A DNA stretch of 64,000 bases from Microbacterium commune (GCF_014836945.1 NZ_JACSPX010000001.1:1325510-1389509), one strand, 5' to 3'; shown: positions 54,139 to 63,924, counted from the first letter of the stretch. Made by a program: numbers and translations. The notes: generated by a model from the letters alone, not told the origin.

Positions 54139-55536
54139 TCAGGCGTCGGTCATGCCGCGGCGCAGCAGACGTCCGCGCGGGTTCTCGAAGTCGATGACCT
54201 CGCCGTGCAGCCACGTGCGTCGCACGACACCCGCAAGCGCCTTGCCCTGGTACGGCGTGATCGGGTTCTTGTGGTGCAGCTTCTTGACGTCGACCACGTA
54301 CGCGTCGTCGGCGGCGAAGATCGAGAAGTCCGCGTCGTAGCCCGGAGCGATGCGTCCCTTGCCGGCCAGGCCGGCGAACTGCGCCGGACGCTCGCTCATC
54401 CATGCCACGACCTGCTCGAGCGACAGACCGCGTTGGCGCGCCTCGGTCCAGATCAGCGACAGCCCCAGCTGCAGCGACGCGACGCCGCCCCACGCCACGC
54501 CGAAGTCGCCGTTCTCGAGGTCCTTCAGATCGAGCGTCGAGGGGGAGTGGTCCGACACGATGAAGTCGATCGTGCCGTCTTCCAGGCCCTGCCACAGCAG
54601 CTCGCGGTTGCCGGCCTCGCGGATCGGCGGGCAGCACTTGAACGCGGTCGCCCCGAGCGGGATCTCCTCGCTCACCAGCGTGAGGTAGTGCGGGCAGGTC
54701 TCGACGGTGATCTTGAGGCCGTCGTTCTTCGCCGTGCGCAGCATCGCCAGCGCATCGGACGACGACAGGTGCAGGATGTGCGCCCTGGCGTCGGTCCAGC
54801 GAGCCCGCTCGATGACCTCGGCGATCGCGAGGTTCTCGGCCCCTCGGGGGCGGGATGCCAGGAACTTGGCGTAGTCGTCGCCGTCCGGCTGCGGGGCGCG
54901 GTCGATGGCCCTGGAGTCCTCGGCGTGCACGATCATCACGGAGTCGAAGGTGGCGAGCTCGCGCATGTCCTTCTCGAGCTCGTCGGGGTCGAGCGGGGGG
55001 AACTCGTCCACACCGGAGTGCAGCAGGAAGCTCTTGAAGCCGAACACGCCGGCGTCGTGCAGGGGGCGCAGGTCGGCGGTGTTGCCGGGCACGGCGCCGC
55101 CCCAGAAGCCCACGTCGACGTGGGTCTGACCGTGCGCGGCGCGTCGCTTGACCTCGAGTGCCTCGACGGAGACGGTCGGCGGGATGCTGTTCAGCGGCAT
55201 GTCGACGATGGTGGTGACCCCACCGGCGGCCGCGGCGCGGGTCGCGGAGGCGAAGCCCTCCCATTCGGTGCGGCCGGGCTCGTTGACGTGCACGTGAGTG
55301 TCGACCAGGCCGGGGATGAGGGTCTCGTCCTCGGCGAGCTCGATGACCTCCTCGCCGTCGAGGTTGTTGCCGAGCGGCTGCATCGCGACGATCACGCCGC
55401 CGCGCACACCGACCTCGCGGGGGCGGATGCCGGAGCTGGTGAGCACGCGCTCACCGCGGATCACGAGGTCGTACTGCTGGCCTGTGGGATCGAGCGAGGT
55501 GTGTGCTGATTCCTGGTGCTCGGCGTCCTGCGACAT
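54139..55536 (-). CDS. allB: Allantoinase
   Basis: 465 residues. Opens allantoin to allantoate (EC 3.5.2.5). Amidohydrolase fold: metal ligands in GLVDTHVHVNEPGRTEWEG near 75-93, the bridging carboxylated Lys in GVFGFKSFLLHSG, His in MIVHAEDS and ILHLSSSDAL, and Asp in DFIVSDHSPSTLDLKD. The SHSPST-like loop and chain length fit allantoinase rather than dihydroorotase. Divergent from the CitE-like gene. Completes the route from urate: uricase, UraH, UraD, AllB. Confidence 0.93.
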   Translation of the reverse strand: MSQDAEHQESAHTSLDPTGQQYDLVIRGERVLTSSGIRPREVGVRGGVIVAMQPLGNNLDGEEVIELAEDETLIPGLVDTHVHVNEPGRTEWEGFASATRAAAAGGVTTIVDMPLNSIPPTVSVEALEVKRRAAHGQTHVDVGFWGGAVPGNTADLRPLHDAGVFGFKSFLLHSGVDEFPPLDPDELEKDMRELATFDSVMIVHAEDSRAIDRAPQPDGDDYAKFLASRPRGAENLAIAEVIERARWTDARAHILHLSSSDALAMLRTAKNDGLKITVETCPHYLTLVSEEIPLGATAFKCCPPIREAGNRELLWQGLEDGTIDFIVSDHSPSTLDLKDLENGDFGVAWGGVASLQLGLSLIWTEARQRGLSLEQVVAWMSERPAQFAGLAGKGRIAPGYDADFSIFAADDAYVVDVKKLHHKNPITPYQGKALAGVVRRTWLHGEVIDFENPRGRLLRRGMTDA

Positions 55537-55557
55537 CCCAACCGCCCTTCCTTACGC

Positions 55558-55573
55558 TTTCATGATGCGAGAA
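55558..55573. promoter_or_regulatory. Putative purine-regulon site a (allB side)
   Basis: TTTC-ATGA-TGCGAGAA, 22 bases before the allB start. A second, inverted, weaker copy (TGCGAAAG on the minus strand) is at 55578-55593. It shares the TTYC-N4-TGCGARAA pattern with sites flanking the IclR gene. Operator role inferred. Confidence 0.5.
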
Positions 55574-55699
55574 CAACCTTTCGCACTAAGGGATTTCACC
55601 ACGCCGACGAAACGCTGTCAACACCGAGCGAGTGTAGTCCCGGCATAGGCTGAGCGGGTGGCGGGCCTGTTGGTGGAGGGAATCCGGCCGCGCTAGACT

Positions 55700-55715
55700 T
55701 TTCGTATCGCAGAAA
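55700..55715. promoter_or_regulatory. Putative purine-regulon site b (CitE-like side)
   Basis: TTTC-GTAT-CGCAGAAA, 25 bases before the CitE-like start, followed by GAAACCGGATTTC. A looser match to the motif at 55558, 62354 and 62439. Operator role inferred. Confidence 0.35.
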
Positions 55716-55740
55716 CCGGATTTCATTGATCGGAACTCAG

Positions 55741-56598
55741 ATGAACGCTCCCCGCTCCTCCGCCACGCGCCGCGAGATCGCTCCCGAACTCGCCCGCTCC
55801 TGGCTGCTCGTCGCCGCCACTCGCCCCGAGACCTTCGACGACGCAGCCGCCTCGCACGCCGACGCGGTGGTCCTCGACATCGAGGATGCCGTCGACGCCA
55901 GCAGGAAGGAATCGGCGCGCGCCGACGTGGTGCGCTGGCTCAGCGAGGGCGGGCGCGCCTGGGTTCGCATCAACGACGCCGGCAGCGAGTACTGGGCTGA
56001 CGACATCGAGGAGCTCCGCAGCGCCCCGGGCCTGCAGGGCGTGATGCTCGCGAAGACCGAGGTCGGGGGACAGGTCATGGACACCTTCAACCGCCTGGGG
56101 GCGCGCGTGCCCATCGTCGCCCTCGTCGAATCCGCCGTCGGCATCGAGAACGCGAGCGAGATCGCCCGCGCGAAGGGCGTCTTCCGGCTCGCGTTCGGCA
56201 GCGGCGACTTCCGCCGCGACACCGGGATGTCGGCCGACCGCGAGGCGATGGCCTATCCGCGCGCCCGTCTCGTGGTCTCCAGCCGCGTGGGCGGCCTGCC
56301 CGGCCCGATCGACGGTCCGACCGTCGGCTCGAGCCACCCCATCCTGCGCGAGCAGTCCGCGATCACGGTGTCGATGGGCATGACCGGCAAGCTCTGCCTG
56401 CAGGCGGAGCAGACCCCTGTGGTCAACGAGGTCATCAGCCCCACCCGCACCGACGTCGAGTGGGCGCACGAGTTCCTCGCCGACTTCGACGCCCGCGGCC
56501 GCATCGTCCGCGACGGCAGCGACCTGCCCCGGCTGGGTCGGGCTCGAAAGATCATGCAGCTCGCCGAGGCCTTCGACGTGCTGCCCGTCGTCCGCTGA
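55741..56598 (+). CDS. HpcH/HpaI aldolase / citrate lyase beta (CitE)-like protein
   Basis: 285 residues from ATG 55741; an ATG five codons upstream at 55726 is also possible. TIM barrel: RSWLLVAATRPETFDDAAAS, the Asp/Glu metal segment AVVLDIEDAVDASRKESARA, WVRINDAGSEYWADDIEELR, IVALVESAVGIENASEIARA with the second metal Glu, and FGSGDFRRDTGM. CitE-like proteins act as thioester-dependent or malyl-type lyases. Being in a purine cluster that yields glyoxylate, it may make or split a malate-like compound; this is inference. Confidence 0.85.
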   Translation: MNAPRSSATRREIAPELARSWLLVAATRPETFDDAAASHADAVVLDIEDAVDASRKESARADVVRWLSEGGRAWVRINDAGSEYWADDIEELRSAPGLQGVMLAKTEVGGQVMDTFNRLGARVPIVALVESAVGIENASEIARAKGVFRLAFGSGDFRRDTGMSADREAMAYPRARLVVSSRVGGLPGPIDGPTVGSSHPILREQSAITVSMGMTGKLCLQAEQTPVVNEVISPTRTDVEWAHEFLADFDARGRIVRDGSDLPRLGRARKIMQLAEAFDVLPVVR

Positions 56599-56660
56599 CG
56601 ACGCCGCCCCCGCACCGCGCCGAGGCGCGGCATCCATCCCTGCAACAGAACGGAGTCATC

Positions 56661-57128
56661 ATGACCGACAAGCTCACCCCCGGCGTGACCGCGCCCGACT
56701 TCGCCCTCGCCGATGCCGAGGGCCGCACCGTCGCGCTCGCCGACTACCGCGGCCGCAACGTGGTGGTCTACTTCTATCCGAAGGCCGCGACGCCCGGATG
56801 CACGACCGAGGCGTGCGATTTCCGCGACAGCCTCTCGGCGCTGGATGCCGCCGGCTACGCCGTCATCGGCATCTCGCCCGACTCGATCGACGAGATCCGC
56901 GCCTTCGCCGAGGCCGAGGGCCTCACCTTCCCGCTGCTCGCCGACACCGACGCCGCCGTCGCGAAGGCGTGGGGTGTGTGGGGGGAGAAGACCGTGGGCG
57001 ATCGCACCTTCGACGGCGTGATCCGCTCGACCTTCGTGCTCGACGGGGACGGCGTCGTGCAGCGTGCGGAGTACGGTGTGGATGCAGAGGGGCACGTGGC
57101 GCGGCTGCGGGCCGAGCTCGGCGCCTGA
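56661..57128 (+). CDS. bcp: Peroxiredoxin (BCP/PrxQ type)
   Basis: 155 residues from ATG 56661. Thioredoxin fold: VTAPDFALADAEGRTVALAD, active site YPKAATPGCTTEACDFRD with the peroxidatic Cys in PGCT and the resolving Cys five residues on, and GEKTVGDRTFDGVIRSTFVL. Reduces hydrogen and organic peroxides. Its place between purine genes fits the hydrogen peroxide made by uricase, although that link is inferred. Confidence 0.94.
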   Translation: MTDKLTPGVTAPDFALADAEGRTVALADYRGRNVVVYFYPKAATPGCTTEACDFRDSLSALDAAGYAVIGISPDSIDEIRAFAEAEGLTFPLLADTDAAVAKAWGVWGEKTVGDRTFDGVIRSTFVLDGDGVVQRAEYGVDAEGHVARLRAELGA

Positions 57129-57212
57129 CTCCACGATGTGAAAGGGGCCGCCGGTGGTGTTGACAAACCCAACCGGCGGCCCGCAGAATACTTACACATG
57201 CTGAAATAACAG

Positions 57213-57228
57213 TTCCGGCATACGGAAG
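57213..57228. promoter_or_regulatory. Inverted repeat in the uraD promoter region
   Basis: TTCCG-GCATA-CGGAA is a perfect 5-base dyad; a partial inverted copy TTTCCGTATAG lies at 57258-57268. Both fall in the 179-base gap before uraD. TTCC-N4-TACGGAAG is close in shape to the TTYC-N4-TGCGARAA sites at other purine promoters. A regulator site is likely; its identity is inferred. Confidence 0.5.
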
Positions 57229-57307
57229 TAACCTTCTCGTGAAGACTCCGTCAGGGGTTTCCGTATAGCCTTCGCGCCGGATGCCAGCATCTGCTTGAGG
57301 ATCGAAG

Positions 57308-57796
57308 ATGTTACTCGAGAACTTCAATACGGCTCCCCGCGAAGCAGCCGTCGCCGTCGTGAAGCCGGCACTGGACATCGCCCGCTGGATCGACGCGATC
57401 GTCGACGGCCGGCCGTACCGGAGCGTCGACGAGGTCGCCGCCGCCGCCGCCACGGTCGCCGCCCCGCTCTCCGAGGGGGAGATCGACGGCGCTCTGGCGC
57501 ACCACCCGCGCATCGGCGAGCGTCCGCAGGGCGAGAGCGCCGAAGCCGCGCTGTCGCGCAAGGAGCAGCCGGGTGTCGATGCGGATGCCGCCGCCGCGCT
57601 GGCCGCGGGCAACAAGACCTACGAGGAGAGGTTCGACCGCGTGTACCTCGTGCGCGCAGCCGGACGATCCGCCGAGGAGATCCTCGCCCTGCTGCAGCAG
57701 CGGCTGGGCAACACCCCCGAACAGGAGCTCGCCGTCGTCGACCAGCAGCTGCGTGAGATCGCAGCGCTGCGTCTGGCCGGAGCCCTCGAGAGCTGA
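57308..57796 (+). CDS. uraD: OHCU decarboxylase
   Basis: 162 residues. Decarboxylates 2-oxo-4-hydroxy-4-carboxy-5-ureidoimidazoline to S-allantoin. All-helical fold; catalytic His in LAHHPRIGERPQG (about residues 65-77), conserved Glu in YEERFDRVYLVRAAGRS, and the LLQQRLGNTPEQELAVVDQQ helix. Begins the rightward uraD-uraH-uricase run, 12 bases before uraH. Confidence 0.95.
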   Translation: MLLENFNTAPREAAVAVVKPALDIARWIDAIVDGRPYRSVDEVAAAAATVAAPLSEGEIDGALAHHPRIGERPQGESAEAALSRKEQPGVDADAAAALAAGNKTYEERFDRVYLVRAAGRSAEEILALLQQRLGNTPEQELAVVDQQLREIAALRLAGALES

Positions 57797-57807
57797 AGGA
57801 GCGCGCG

Positions 57808-58149
57808 ATGAGCGTTTCCCATGTGACCACCCACATCCTGGACACCTCGATCGGACGCCCGGCGCCCGACGTCGCCGTCGCACTCGAAGCCCGTCAGGGC
57901 GACGAGTGGGTCGGGATCGGTTCAGGATCCACAGATGCTGACGGGCGGGTGAAAGAACTGGGCCCTTCGCTGTTGGAGAGCGGCGCATACCGTCTCCGGT
58001 TCGACACGGCGGCCTACTTCGCCGGCATCGACACGGACACCTTCTTCCCGGAGGTGGTGTTGACCTTCCAGGTCGACGCTGAGCAGGCGCACTATCACGT
58101 GCCGCTGCTGCTCAGCCCGTTCGCCTATTCCACTTACCGAGGAAGCTGA
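57808..58149 (+). CDS. uraH: 5-Hydroxyisourate hydrolase (transthyretin-like)
   Basis: 113 residues. Hydrolyses 5-hydroxyisourate to OHCU. N-terminal His in VTTHILDTSIGRPAPDV, middle Arg in GRVKELG, and the C-terminal tetrapeptide YRGS that closes the active site of the tetramer. Usual length. Nine bases separate it from the uricase gene; its ATG has GAAGGAGCG upstream. Confidence 0.96.
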   Translation: MSVSHVTTHILDTSIGRPAPDVAVALEARQGDEWVGIGSGSTDADGRVKELGPSLLESGAYRLRFDTAAYFAGIDTDTFFPEVVLTFQVDAEQAHYHVPLLLSPFAYSTYRGS

Positions 58150-58158
58150 GTTGAAATC

Positions 58159-59052
58159 ATGACCAAGATCATTCTGGGCAAGAACCAGTACGGCAAGGCC
58201 GAGGTCCGCGTCGTGCGGGTCACGCGCGACACCGACCGTCACGAGATCGAGGATCTCAACGTCACCTCGCAGCTGCGCGGAGACCTCGACAGCGCCCACT
58301 TCGAGGGCAACAACGAGCACGTCGTCCCGACGGACACGCAGAAGAACACCGTCTACGCGTTCGCCAAGGACGGCGTCGGCAGCCCGGAGGAGTTCCTGCT
58401 CCGCCTGGGACGGCACTTCACGGGCGAGTTCGACTGGATCACCGGCGGTCGCTGGGAGGCCGAGCAGTACACCTGGCAGCGCATCCAGGGCGACGCCGGC
58501 GAGCACGACCACTCGTTCGTCCGCGGCGGCACCGAGACCCGCACCTCGGTGGTGCAGATCGACGGCGACGACACGGTGGTCATCGCCGGCCTGCAGGACC
58601 TCAAGGTCCTGAAGTCGACGCAGAGCGGCTTCGTCGGGTACCCGAAGGACAAGTACACGACCCTGGCCGAGACCGAGGACCGCATCCTCGCCACCTCCGT
58701 CACCGCCAAGTGGCGCTACAACCGCACCGACATCGACTTCAACGAGGTCTTCGCGGACGTGCGCCGCCTGCTGCTCGCCGGGTTCTCGCGCAACTACTCG
58801 TACGCCCTGCAGCACACGCTGAAGGAGATGGCCGAGGCCGTCCTCGAAGCGCACCCCGAGATCGACGAGATCCGCTTCTCGACCCCGAACAGCCACCACT
58901 TCGTGGTCGACCTGTCGCCGTTCGGCCTGGAGAACCCCAACGAGGTGTTCTACGCCGCCGACCGCCCGTACGGCCTGATCGAGGCGTCGTTCCTTCGCGA
59001 GGGCGCCGACACCGACCACTGGTCGTGGGACGGCATCGCCGGCTTCTGCTGA
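58159..59052 (+). CDS. Uricase (cofactor-free urate oxidase)
   Basis: 297 residues. Oxidises urate to 5-hydroxyisourate with release of hydrogen peroxide (EC 1.7.3.3). Tunnelling-fold repeats. Catalytic Lys near the start in LGKNQYGKAEVRVVRV, Thr of the charge relay in VPTDTQKNTVYAFAKDG, ligand Arg/Gln region in RYNRTDIDFNEVFADVR, and the C-terminal FSTPNSHHFVVDLSPFGL. Length is normal. Third gene in the uraD-uraH-uricase run. The common symbols are uox or pucL; neither is assigned. Confidence 0.96.
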   Translation: MTKIILGKNQYGKAEVRVVRVTRDTDRHEIEDLNVTSQLRGDLDSAHFEGNNEHVVPTDTQKNTVYAFAKDGVGSPEEFLLRLGRHFTGEFDWITGGRWEAEQYTWQRIQGDAGEHDHSFVRGGTETRTSVVQIDGDDTVVIAGLQDLKVLKSTQSGFVGYPKDKYTTLAETEDRILATSVTAKWRYNRTDIDFNEVFADVRRLLLAGFSRNYSYALQHTLKEMAEAVLEAHPEIDEIRFSTPNSHHFVVDLSPFGLENPNEVFYAADRPYGLIEASFLREGADTDHWSWDGIAGFC

Positions 59053-59080
59053 TCCGACGCGAGTCGGCACGGAACACATT

Positions 59081-59115
59081 CCGGGGGCTCGTCGGTCGCA
59101 CCGACGGGCCCCCGG
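59081..59115 (+). terminator. Strong hairpin between uricase and permease genes
   Basis: CCGGGGGC-T-CGTCGGT, loop CGC, ACCGACG-G-GCCCCCGG: a 16-base stem with one T-G pair, 28 bases after the uricase stop. No T-run follows. Very stable; may end or attenuate the message, so the permease may need its own promoter within 59116-59202, though I cannot identify one. Confidence 0.7.
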
Positions 59116-59202
59116 CCCCATTGAGAGCGGAAGCACCGTTCGTCACGCCCATTCGACATATGCCCACCCCGAACAGCGGGTCCCGGACAAGGAGGTCCCC
59201 TC

Positions 59203-60705
59203 ATGACTGCGGCACGCAGCAGCACCACGAACCAGCGCCCATCCGGCCGTCCTGAGGACGAGCGTCTCGGCATCGGCCCCTCCATCGCCTACGGGCTCCA
59301 GCACGTACTGACCATGTACGGCGGCATCATCGCACCGCCGTTGATCATCGGCTCCGCCGCCGGGGTCAGCCCGGCCGAGATCGGCCTGCTGATCGCCGCC
59401 TGCCTCTTCGTCGGCGGTCTCGCCACGCTGCTGCAGACCATCGGCTTCCCGTTCTTCGGATCTCAGCTGCCCCTCGTGCAGGGGGTGTCGTTCGCCGGTG
59501 TCGCCACGATGCTGGCGATCGTGAACGGCAACGGCCGGGACGGCCTGACCAATGTCTTCGGCGCGGTGATCATCGCCTCGCTGATCGGTCTGGTGATCGC
59601 GCCGTTCTTCGCGCAGATCGTGCGGTTCTTCCCGCCGGTGGTCACCGGCGTGGTGATCACCTCGATCGGCCTGTCGCTGATGCCCGTCGCCGGACGCTGG
59701 ATCGTGGGCAACGACCCCACGGCGGAGTCGTTCGCCGACCCCGTCAACATCGGCATCGCGGGCTTCACGCTGCTCGTCATCATCCTGCTCAGCAAGGTCG
59801 GCAACGCGTTCGTCTCGCGCCTGTCGATCCTGCTCGCCCTGATCGTCGGCACGATCTTCGCGGCACTGATCGGCCGGGCCGACTTCTCGAAGGTGTTCCA
59901 GGGCGACTTCTTCGCCTTCCCGACGCCGCTCGCCTTCGGAGCGCCGACGTTCGATCTGGCGGCCATCCTCTCGATGCTCATCGTGGTGCTGGTGATCCTC
60001 ACCGAGACGACCGCCGACATCCTCGCCGTCGGCGAGATCGTCGGGTCGAAGGTCGACCGCAAGCGCATCGCCGCCGGCCTGCGCGCCGACATGCTCTCCA
60101 GCGCCGTGTCGCCGATCTTCAACTCGTTCACGCAGAGTGCGTTCGCTCAGAACGTCGGACTCGTCGCGGTCACGAAGATCAAGAGTCGCTACGCGGTGGC
60201 CGCGGGCGGTGTCGTGCTGATCATCCTCGGCCTGTGCCCGTTCCTCGGTCGCGTGGTCGCGGCGATGCCCACGGCCGTGCTCGGCGGCGCCGGCATCGTG
60301 CTCTTCGGCACCGTCACCGCGTCCGGCATCCGGACGCTCGCGAAGGTGAAGTACGAGAACAACATGAACCTGATCATCGTCGCGACGGCGATCTCGATCG
60401 GCATCCTCCCCGAGCTGATCCCCGCGATCTACTCCAACTTCCCGAGCTGGTTCCAGGTCATCTTCAACTCGGGCATCAGCTCCGCCGCCGTCACCGCCAT
60501 CGTGCTGAACCTCGTCTTCAACCACTTCACCCGAGGCAACTCCGACGATCCGTCCGTGTTCGCCGCGAGCCCGGTACGGGTCATCCGCACCGACGTGATC
60601 CGGGTGCTCAAAGAGGGCGACCGCTACGTCGACGGCAAGCTCGTCGGCGCCGACGGCAAGGTCGTGCAGATCGTCGACGACGAGCCGGGCGGATCAGCGC
60701 ACTGA
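59203..60705 (+). CDS. NCS2-family urate/xanthine permease
   Basis: 500 residues. About 12-14 membrane helices; the first is LQHVLTMYGGIIAPPLIIGS. The NCS2 substrate motifs are ADILAVGEIVGSKVDRKR, with its Glu, and SFTQSAFAQNVGLVAVTKIK, whose SAFAQNVG form fits urate/xanthine carriers rather than uracil. The C-terminal part is cytoplasmic. AAGGAGG ribosome site. It brings in the substrate of the uricase encoded just upstream. Confidence 0.92.
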   Translation: MTAARSSTTNQRPSGRPEDERLGIGPSIAYGLQHVLTMYGGIIAPPLIIGSAAGVSPAEIGLLIAACLFVGGLATLLQTIGFPFFGSQLPLVQGVSFAGVATMLAIVNGNGRDGLTNVFGAVIIASLIGLVIAPFFAQIVRFFPPVVTGVVITSIGLSLMPVAGRWIVGNDPTAESFADPVNIGIAGFTLLVIILLSKVGNAFVSRLSILLALIVGTIFAALIGRADFSKVFQGDFFAFPTPLAFGAPTFDLAAILSMLIVVLVILTETTADILAVGEIVGSKVDRKRIAAGLRADMLSSAVSPIFNSFTQSAFAQNVGLVAVTKIKSRYAVAAGGVVLIILGLCPFLGRVVAAMPTAVLGGAGIVLFGTVTASGIRTLAKVKYENNMNLIIVATAISIGILPELIPAIYSNFPSWFQVIFNSGISSAAVTAIVLNLVFNHFTRGNSDDPSVFAASPVRVIRTDVIRVLKEGDRYVDGKLVGADGKVVQIVDDEPGGSAH

Positions 60706-60789
60706 GCTCGGTCCACGTCGAGGTCCGCACCTCGTGGGGGCGGACCTCGACGCGTGATCACAACGCCCGCACAGACGAGACGGTACAGC

Positions 60790-61539
60790 TCAGCCGCGAC
60801 CGCCGAACGGCATCCCCGCAGCGGTGACCGTCAGCGCCGAGATGTTCGCCTCGGGCGGCAGCTGCGCCATGAAAAGCACAGCCCGCGCGGCGTCGGCCAC
60901 GTCGAAGGCCGGCTCGACCAGACGCGAGCCGTCGGCCTGCAATGCACCGGAGCCGACGCCGATCTCGGACATGATCCGCGTCGCGGCGTTGCCGATGTCG
61001 ATCTGGCCGCAGCTGATACCGTGCGCTCGGCCGTCGAGGTCGACGGAGCGGGTGAGGCCGGTGATGGCGTGCTTGCTCACCGCGTACGCGACCGAGAGCG
61101 GTCGCGGGACCTGGGCCGAGATCGATCCGTTGTTGATGATGCGGCCGCCCGACGGCCGCTGCGCGATCATCGTGCGCATCGCGGCTCCTGCGCACAGCAG
61201 AGCGCCGGTCACGTTCACATCGATCGTCCGCTGCCACTCGACGGGGTCGACGTCGGCGGCGGATGCCACAGGGCCGAAGATCCCCGCATTGTTGAACAGC
61301 ACATCCACGCGGCCCCACTCGGCCACGACGCGGGCGAACAGCGCGTCCACCTCGGCGGGCACGGTGATGTCGGTGGGCACGACGAGAGCGTTCGGATGCC
61401 CGTCGGCGCTCTGCTGCAGGGCATCCGCCCTCCGACCGGCGAGAGCCACCCGGAACCCGGCCTCGAGCATGGCCGCTGCCACGGCGCGGCCGATGCCCGA
61501 CCCCGCACCGGTGACCACGGCGACGCGTCCGTTCGTCAT
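60790..61539 (-). CDS. SDR-family oxidoreductase
   Basis: 249 residues from ATG 61539 with GGGGAGCG upstream. Classical SDR: cofactor loop [24 protein letters not shown] in [13 protein letters not shown], catalytic Ser in NNGSISAQ, YxxxK in [18 protein letters not shown] at the second strand end favours NADP(H). Substrate unknown. It starts 22 bases after the iclR-type gene on the same strand and is likely co-transcribed with it. Confidence 0.88.
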   Translation of the reverse strand: MTNGRVAVVTGAGSGIGRAVAAAMLEAGFRVALAGRRADALQQSADGHPNALVVPTDITVPAEVDALFARVVAEWGRVDVLFNNAGIFGPVASAADVDPVEWQRTIDVNVTGALLCAGAAMRTMIAQRPSGGRIINNGSISAQVPRPLSVAYAVSKHAITGLTRSVDLDGRAHGISCGQIDIGNAATRIMSEIGVGSGALQADGSRLVEPAFDVADAARAVLFMAQLPPEANISALTVTAAGMPFGGRG

Positions 61540-61561
61540 CAGATCGCTCCCCGATCCGCCG

Positions 61562-62329
61562 TCAGGATGCCAGCTCGGCGCTGATCGCCTGTGCGGCGAT
61601 GCGCAGCTTGGGCACGGCGCGCTCGCCGAACGCCTCGTCGACGCGCGAGATCGGACCGGAGACCGACACGGCCGTGGGGGTCGGTGCGTCGGGGACGGCC
61701 ATCGAGAAGCAGCGCACGCCGATCTCCTGCTCCTGGTCGTCGATCGCGTACCCGCGCTCGCGGATGCGGTCGAGCTCGGCGATGAGCTCGTCGACGTCGC
61801 CGATGCTGAACTCCGTCGGGGTCGGCATGCCCGCGCGGGCGACGATGCCGCGCACGGTGTCGTCGGGCAGCTGGGCGAGGATCGCCTTGCCGACACCGGT
61901 GTCGTGCATGTGGGCGCGCCGGCCGACCTCCGTGAACATGCGCATCGAGTGCAACGAGGGCACCTGGGCGACGTACACGATCATGTTGCCGTCGAGCACC
62001 GCCATGTTCGCGCTCTCGCCCAGCTCGTCGACGAGGGTCTTCAGCTGCGGGCGCGCCAGGGCGCCGAACTGGCGCGACGCGCCCTCGCCGATGCGGATCA
62101 GCCGGGGCCCGAGCGCGTAGCGGCGGTTGGGCAGCTGACGCGCGTACCCCAGCGAGACCAGGGTGCGCAGCAGGCGGTGGATGGTGGGCAGCGGCAGATC
62201 GGTCGACGATGCCAGCTCGCTGAGGGTGACGTCGCCGCCGGCGTCGGTGACCAGCTCGAGCAGCTCGAACACCCGCTCGACGGACTGGACTCCGGATCCG
62301 CTGCTGCGCGGCGTCTTGCTTTCGGCCAT
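61562..62329 (-). CDS. IclR-family transcriptional regulator
   Basis: 255 residues; AGGAGGACCTC before the ATG. N-terminal winged helix: [40 protein letters not shown]. The C-terminal ligand domain has [32 protein letters not shown] and [20 protein letters not shown]. Relatives such as AllR sense glyoxylate or allantoin. Located between purine genes and divergent from malic enzyme; sites at 62354 and 62439 lie in its promoter region, so it is the best candidate for the regulator of this cluster. Confidence 0.93.
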   Translation of the reverse strand: MAESKTPRSSGSGVQSVERVFELLELVTDAGGDVTLSELASSTDLPLPTIHRLLRTLVSLGYARQLPNRRYALGPRLIRIGEGASRQFGALARPQLKTLVDELGESANMAVLDGNMIVYVAQVPSLHSMRMFTEVGRRAHMHDTGVGKAILAQLPDDTVRGIVARAGMPTPTEFSIGDVDELIAELDRIRERGYAIDDQEQEIGVRCFSMAVPDAPTPTAVSVSGPISRVDEAFGERAVPKLRIAAQAISAELAS

Positions 62330-62353
62330 GAGGTCCTCCTAGGTACCCGACGA

Positions 62354-62369
62354 TTCCATCATGCGAGAA
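62354..62369. promoter_or_regulatory. Putative purine-regulon site c (IclR side)
   Basis: TTCC-ATCA-TGCGAGAA, 25 bases upstream of the IclR start. It matches site a (55558) in 13 of 16 bases. Suggests self-regulation by the IclR protein. Inferred. Confidence 0.5.
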
Positions 62370-62402
62370 GAGCGAGCGAAAATCCTGCGTGATCCCTCAT
62401 CG

Positions 62403-62454
62403 TTGATTGCATCGTACTTTCGTAAGATAGATAATAGTATCCACGATGCGAAAG
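62403..62454 (+). promoter_or_regulatory. Malic enzyme promoter with regulon site d
   Basis: An unusually AT-rich patch. TTGATT (62403-62408) with GATAGA at 17 bases (or TAGATA at 19) gives a plausible promoter toward the malic enzyme. Site d, ATCC-ACGA-TGCGAAAG (62439-62454), sits just downstream, near the expected start of transcription. CTTTCGTA at 62418-62425 is an inverted relative. Roles inferred. Confidence 0.5.
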
Positions 62455-62523
62455 CACGAAGAAGTCCACAAGCAAATGTGAGTCGGCGCGGATGCGCGCG
62501 GCGCACCTCAGGGAAGAGGAAAC

Positions 62524-63924
62524 ATGGCCAACCCCGGTCCCGGTAACTCGATCACACTGCGTATCGACGCTCCCTCGAACTTCAGCGTCACCAGCGAGCT
62601 CGCCGCCGCCGCGGCATCCGCCGGTGCCGCCATCACCGCTCTCGACGTCGTCGAGTCGCACCCGACCTCCATCGTCGTCGACCTCACCTGCAACACGATC
62701 GACGACGAGCACGCCACCCGCATCCGCGACGCCGTGGAGGCGCTCGACGGCGTGCACGTGCGCCAGGTCAGCGACCGCACCTTCCTCATGCACCTCGGCG
62801 GCAAGCTCGAGGTCGTGCCCAGCGTGCCGCTGCGCAACCGCGACGACCTCTCGCGCGCCTACACCCCCGGCGTCGCCCGGGTCTGCATGGCCATCGCCGA
62901 GGACAAGAGCAAGGCCCGCAACCTCACCATCAAGCGCAACACGATCGCCGTGGTCACCGACGGCACCGCCGTACTCGGCCTGGGCGACATCGGTCCCGAG
63001 GCCGCACTGCCCGTCATGGAGGGCAAGGCCGCCCTGTTCAAGCAGTTCGCGAACGTCGACGCGTGGCCGGTCTGCCTCGACACCAAGGACACCGAGGAGA
63101 TCATCAGCATCGTCAAGGCGATCGCCCCCGTCTACGGCGGCGTGAACCTCGAGGACATCGCCGCTCCCCGCTGCTTCGAGATCGAGGCAAGGCTGCGCGA
63201 AGAGCTCGACATCCCCGTCTTCCACGACGACCAGCACGGCACCGCGATCGTCACCCTCGCCGCCCTCGTCAACGCCCTCAAGGTCGTGAACAAGACGATC
63301 GAGGACATCCGCATCGTCGTCTCCGGCGTCGGAGCCGCGGGCAACGCGATCATCCAGCTGCTGCTCGCCGAGGGCGCGAAGGACATCGTGGCCTGCGGGC
63401 GCGACGGCGCGATCGTCGCCGGTGTCGAGTACGCCGACGCGCACCGCCGCGAGATCGCCGCGACCACCAACCCGCGCGGCTTCCAGGGCACCCTGAAGGA
63501 GGCCATGGTCGGCGCAGACGTGTTCATCGGCGTGAGTGCTCCGAACGTGCTCGACGAGGCCGACATCGCCGCGATGGCGGATGACGCGATCGTGTTCGCG
63601 ATGGCCAACCCGACCCCCGAGGTCGACCCCGTCGTGGCGTCCAAGCACGCCGCCATCGTGGCCACCGGTCGCAGCGACTTCCCCAACCAGATCAACAACG
63701 TGCTCGCCTTCCCCGGCGTCTTCCGCGGGCTGCTCGACGCGGGCGTGTCCGACATCACCGCACCTATGCTGGTCGCATCGGCATACGCCATCGCGTCGCG
63801 CGTCGAAGAGGATGAGCTCAACGCGAGCTTCATCATCCCGAGCGTGTTCGACCCGCTGGTCGCCGGCGCCGTCGCCGACGCCATCGTCCGGGTCGTCGAG
63901 TCGGCCGCCGCAGACAAGGAGTGA
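62524..63924 (+). CDS. Malic enzyme with N-terminal ACT domain
   Basis: 466 residues. Oxidative decarboxylation of malate to pyruvate. Residues 1-90 form an ACT-type domain ([20 protein letters not shown]). Catalytic part: [20 protein letters not shown] with Tyr, [20 protein letters not shown] with the Lys, metal-site [20 protein letters not shown], and NAD(P) fold [20 protein letters not shown]. No phosphotransacetylase domain. Ribosome site is GGGAAGAGGAAAC. In the purine cluster it may handle malate formed from glyoxylate; cofactor preference not clear. Confidence 0.94.
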   Translation: MANPGPGNSITLRIDAPSNFSVTSELAAAAASAGAAITALDVVESHPTSIVVDLTCNTIDDEHATRIRDAVEALDGVHVRQVSDRTFLMHLGGKLEVVPSVPLRNRDDLSRAYTPGVARVCMAIAEDKSKARNLTIKRNTIAVVTDGTAVLGLGDIGPEAALPVMEGKAALFKQFANVDAWPVCLDTKDTEEIISIVKAIAPVYGGVNLEDIAAPRCFEIEARLREELDIPVFHDDQHGTAIVTLAALVNALKVVNKTIEDIRIVVSGVGAAGNAIIQLLLAEGAKDIVACGRDGAIVAGVEYADAHRREIAATTNPRGFQGTLKEAMVGADVFIGVSAPNVLDEADIAAMADDAIVFAMANPTPEVDPVVASKHAAIVATGRSDFPNQINNVLAFPGVFRGLLDAGVSDITAPMLVASAYAIASRVEEDELNASFIIPSVFDPLVAGAVADAIVRVVESAAADKE

